From BOKV01 sp049289295 (GTDB lineage: Bacteria > Pseudomonadota > Alphaproteobacteria > Rhizobiales > Rhizobiaceae), in NCBI GenBank assembly GCA_049289295.1, contig JBATLL010000041.1, positions 248,001-312,000 on the forward strand: a stretch of 64,000 bases of DNA, in the 5' to 3' direction. Positions within the stretch are counted from its first letter, which is position 1. Each line of letters starts with the position of its first letter. Positions 61,747-64,000 of this stretch are shown here, piece by piece. Under the pieces are notes generated by a model, which worked only from the letters and a program-made list of their open reading frames with translations, made no database searches and was not told the origin of the DNA. Made by a program: the position numbers and the translations under genes.

Positions 61747-62967
61747 TTACTGGATCAGTTGCTTGAGATCAAAGGCTGGATCGCTTGCCTGAGCCGGTGT
61801 GACATTGCGTCCAAGTTCCAGCAGCTTCTTGCCGAACATGTAGGAACGCGAGTCGTTGATCGCATCGACAGCCAGGAATTTTCCGGACCTGAAGTACCAG
61901 ATCGACTGGCTGCCCTCGCGCACGCCGGGACGTACGCAGGTTTCGTCATAACCGGCATTGAGGCCGGCGATCTGCAGCTTGGCGTCATACTGGTCCGACC
62001 AGAACCAGGGTGTCGGTTTGTAGTCGGCGGGGACTCCGGCTGCCGTGTGGGCCGCCGCCTCGGCCTGATCGATGGCATTTTGAACCGATTCCAGCCGGAT
62101 TCGATTTCCACCAAACTCGAAGGAAGCGCAGTCGCCCGCAGACAAAATGTCGGGATCGGAAGTGCGGCAGGCTGAATCGACACAAATGCCGTTCGCCGTT
62201 TCCAGCCCGGCTGCGACAGCCAGTTCCATGGCCGGAACGACGCCAATGCCGACAAGGGCAAAGTCGATTTCCAGGCTGGTGCCATCCTTGAACTGCGCAC
62301 CGCTGACATGACCATCAGTTCCCGTCAGACACTTGAGGGAAGTGTTTTCCATGATGTTGACACCGTGAGAGCGATGCAGTTCGCGATACCAGTCGGAAGT
62401 CTGGGGTGAGGCGACGCGCTGGAGAATACGCTCGGCCATTTCGGCGACATGAACTTCCAGGCCCAGTTGTGCAGCAACTGCGGCTGCTTCCAGTCCGATA
62501 TAGCCGCCACCCACGATCAGGACACGCTTGCCGGGCGCAAATCGATGAGCCATCGCATCGGCATCAGCGAGCGAACGCAGGACAAAGACGCCGTCCAGCT
62601 TGCCGCCTGCCTCTTCGGGCAGATGCCTGGGCGTCGATCCTGTCGCGATCAACAGCTTGTCATAGTTCAGCCTGTCACCAGAGGAGAGCATAACCTTCTT
62701 CGCCGCCCGGTCGATTTCCTCGACACGCACGCCTCTCATGCAGGTGATATGGTTCGTCTCGTACCAGTCGGCAGGGCGCAGCAAAAGCCGCTCCGCATCC
62801 ATGTCACCGGTCATGTATTTCTTGGACAGGGGCGGGCGCTGGTAGGGCAGAACCGGCTCATCGCCAATCAGCGTGATTGCACAGGTCCTGTCCAGTTCGC
62901 GAAGCTTGGCTGCGAAGGAAGCTGCTGCCTGCCCAGCACCGGCAATCACTATCTTTCTGTCTGTCAT
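61747..62967 (-). CDS. FAD-dependent ferredoxin/rubredoxin reductase
   Basis: A 406-residue reductase of the BphA4/putidaredoxin-reductase type. The FAD motif IVIAGAGQAAASFAAKL is at the N-terminus, and an NAD motif VLIVGGGYIGLEAAAVAAQLG lies near residue 150. The C-terminal LSAGDCASFEFGG and a reductase C-terminal domain complete it. It passes electrons from NADH to a ferredoxin that serves an oxygenase or P450. No ferredoxin gene is next to it, so the partner is unknown. It lies 165 bases upstream of dxs in the same direction. Confidence 0.92.
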   Translation of the reverse strand: MTDRKIVIAGAGQAAASFAAKLRELDRTCAITLIGDEPVLPYQRPPLSKKYMTGDMDAERLLLRPADWYETNHITCMRGVRVEEIDRAAKKVMLSSGDRLNYDKLLIATGSTPRHLPEEAGGKLDGVFVLRSLADADAMAHRFAPGKRVLIVGGGYIGLEAAAVAAQLGLEVHVAEMAERILQRVASPQTSDWYRELHRSHGVNIMENTSLKCLTGTDGHVSGAQFKDGTSLEIDFALVGIGVVPAMELAVAAGLETANGICVDSACRTSDPDILSAGDCASFEFGGNRIRLESVQNAIDQAEAAAHTAAGVPADYKPTPWFWSDQYDAKLQIAGLNAGYDETCVRPGVREGSQSIWYFRSGKFLAVDAINDSRSYMFGKKLLELGRNVTPAQASDPAFDLKQLIQ

Positions 62968-63228
62968 CGTCCGGTTCCCGTGACCCGGCTGAAAGCGGGC
63001 CTGATTTTGTCAAATGCCAGGACTGAACTTGGGGCATCCAATCGCATGGCAACAATGGAAAAGGCAATGCAAGCCGGGTCGGCTTCACTTTTTGCCCATT
63101 TCATCGTTTCTCTTGCCATGTCCAATGCCATGTCGCATCAATTGACGGGTCCTGACCCCAGTGTGTTTATGGAAATCCGTGCCCAATGCCAATTGGATTG
63201 CGGCGTCTTATCGGGAAAATCGGCTCCA

Positions 63229-63618
63229 ATGCATCAAGATCATACTCCGCGCCCAAAGGAATTGAGAGTTTCAAAGGATCGGCGTGAGCTGACCATCAGT
63301 TTCACCGATGGTGCCCAATACACAATACCGGCAGAGGCCCTGCGGGTATTTTCGCCTTCTGCCGAGGTTCAGGGACATTCGCCCGAGCAGCGCAAGCTTG
63401 AACATGGCAAGCGGGAAGTCGCCATCCTTCAGGTCATTCCGACAGGCAATTATGCCGTGCGCATCGCGTTCGATGACATGCACGACACGGGCATTTTCAC
63501 GTGGACATATCTGGCGGAGATTGGCGCAGATCTGGAACAACGCATGGCGGCCTATGAAGGCGAACTGGCGGCCAAAGGCCTTTCGAGGGATAAGGTCAAG
63601 GCACAAGGGAGATCTTGA
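63229..63618 (+). CDS. DUF971 domain protein
   Basis: A 129-residue protein with one DUF971 domain (about 10-105), the N-terminal fold of gamma-butyrobetaine hydroxylase. The key stretches are LTISFTDGAQYTIPAEALRVFSPSAEVQGH and ILQVIPTGNYAVRIAFDDMHDTGIFTW. Stand-alone members are linked to iron-sulfur or cofactor metabolism, but the exact role is not settled. The ATG at 63229 lies after a distant GGGAAA; the upstream open frame is antisense to the reductase gene and not coding. It is 2 bases before the next gene and likely cotranscribed with it. Confidence 0.85.
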   Translation: MHQDHTPRPKELRVSKDRRELTISFTDGAQYTIPAEALRVFSPSAEVQGHSPEQRKLEHGKREVAILQVIPTGNYAVRIAFDDMHDTGIFTWTYLAEIGADLEQRMAAYEGELAAKGLSRDKVKAQGRS

Positions 63619-63620
63619 AA

Positions 63621-64000
63621 ATGAGTGGCACGAGTGTTCTTGATGTTCCTGTCATCGGCGCGGCAATTCTGTTCGATGATTTCGAGCGTCTTCACAACTG
63701 GATACTCGAAAGCCAGCGGGACATCGAACTGCATGACTTCTGCTACCCGCCAATACTCGACAGCGACTGGCGGATCATCACCAATCGGTACAAGCCGCTT
63801 CTTGATGGCTATACGGGACGGCTTGGCATTCATGGCCCGTTCTGGGGGCTTGATCTAGCCCCGGTCGATCCGGCCATCCGCGAAGTGGTGAAGAAACGCA
63901 TTCTGCAGGGGCTCGACATCTGTGAGGAGATCGGTGCCACACAGATGGTGCTGCACAGCCCCTACACGATCTGGGATCACAACAATCTGGACAATGAGCA
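63621..64000 (+). CDS. Sugar phosphate isomerase/epimerase family protein (partial)
   Basis: The first 126 codons of a xylose-isomerase-like TIM-barrel protein, cut off by the window end. Visible parts are the GAAILFDDF strand, GIHGPFWGLDLAPVD and MVLHSPYTIWDHNN, where His residues and acidic residues would bind a divalent metal. GGGAGA precedes the ATG, 2 bases after the DUF971 stop. The substrate cannot be told from the fragment. Confidence 0.75.
   Translation, partial: MSGTSVLDVPVIGAAILFDDFERLHNWILESQRDIELHDFCYPPILDSDWRIITNRYKPLLDGYTGRLGIHGPFWGLDLAPVDPAIREVVKKRILQGLDICEEIGATQMVLHSPYTIWDHNNLDNE

Noticed and set aside
60370..62175. 601-codon open frame on the + strand
   Set aside because: Antisense to dxs and the ferredoxin reductase, both unmistakable; no domain seen.

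Overview
The window reads as chromosomal DNA of a GC-rich, aerobic, aromatic-degrading proteobacterium, most likely an alphaproteobacterium. It carries a 5-aminolevulinate synthase (the C4 haem route typical of Alphaproteobacteria), the MEP-pathway genes dxr and dxs, and the aerobic benzoyl-CoA (box) pathway with its BoxR regulator. The genus cannot be read from the sequence. I saw no tRNA, rRNA, IS element or CRISPR array. No gap between called genes exceeds about 300 bases.

Region 1 (1-10.1 kb) is aromatic catabolism. It holds boxC, boxB, boxA and a hotdog thioesterase in one + strand operon, then boxR. A consensus-like promoter upstream of boxC overlaps TGCA repeats, and an 11-bp element from it recurs inverted upstream of boxR. 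An HpcH/HpaI aldolase and a DAO-type FAD oxidoreductase follow on the - strand, then a crotonase/3-hydroxyacyl-CoA dehydrogenase fusion that could serve the lower pathway.

Region 2 (10.2-27.6 kb) is envelope and central metabolism. It holds an alpha-2-macroglobulin with an N-terminal PAN/Apple domain plus pbpC, a Bcr/CflA exporter, and a membrane class III cyclase divergent from hemA with an FNR/FixK-like box between them. Next is an unusual FAH / 2-hydroxyacid dehydrogenase / dxr operon, and a divergent pair of a 3-hydroxyisobutyrate-dehydrogenase-family gene and a DenD-like gene.

Region 3 (27.7-57.5 kb) is the most interesting part. A complete type I secretion system (TolC, ABC, HlyD) faces a CHASE2 adenylyl cyclase and a 1247-residue FecR-VWA-RTX protein, its probable substrate. 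This block leads into an island of five caspase-like (peptidase C14) exported proteins, each with an intact His-Cys dyad and different accessory domains. Interleaved are a VanX-like dipeptidase, an OmpA protein, a ferric-reductase/NOX-like flavocytochrome, a large tetra-haem cytochrome c ending in a DUF4384-like domain, and a small exported protein. The run ends in two tandem ParA-like P-loop paralogues; the second has lost a canonical Walker A and appears to use a non-ATG start. My inference is an envelope stress or cell-fate system that couples redox chemistry, cyclic-nucleotide signalling and caspase-type proteolysis. No part of that function is proven by the sequence.

Region 4 (57.5-64 kb) holds a persulfide-dioxygenase-type MBL enzyme and a DUF442 phosphatase/sulfurtransferase behind a BigR-like palindrome. 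It continues with an SH3 exported protein, dxs, a ferredoxin/rubredoxin-type reductase, a DUF971 protein, and the start of a sugar-phosphate isomerase/epimerase cut by the window end.
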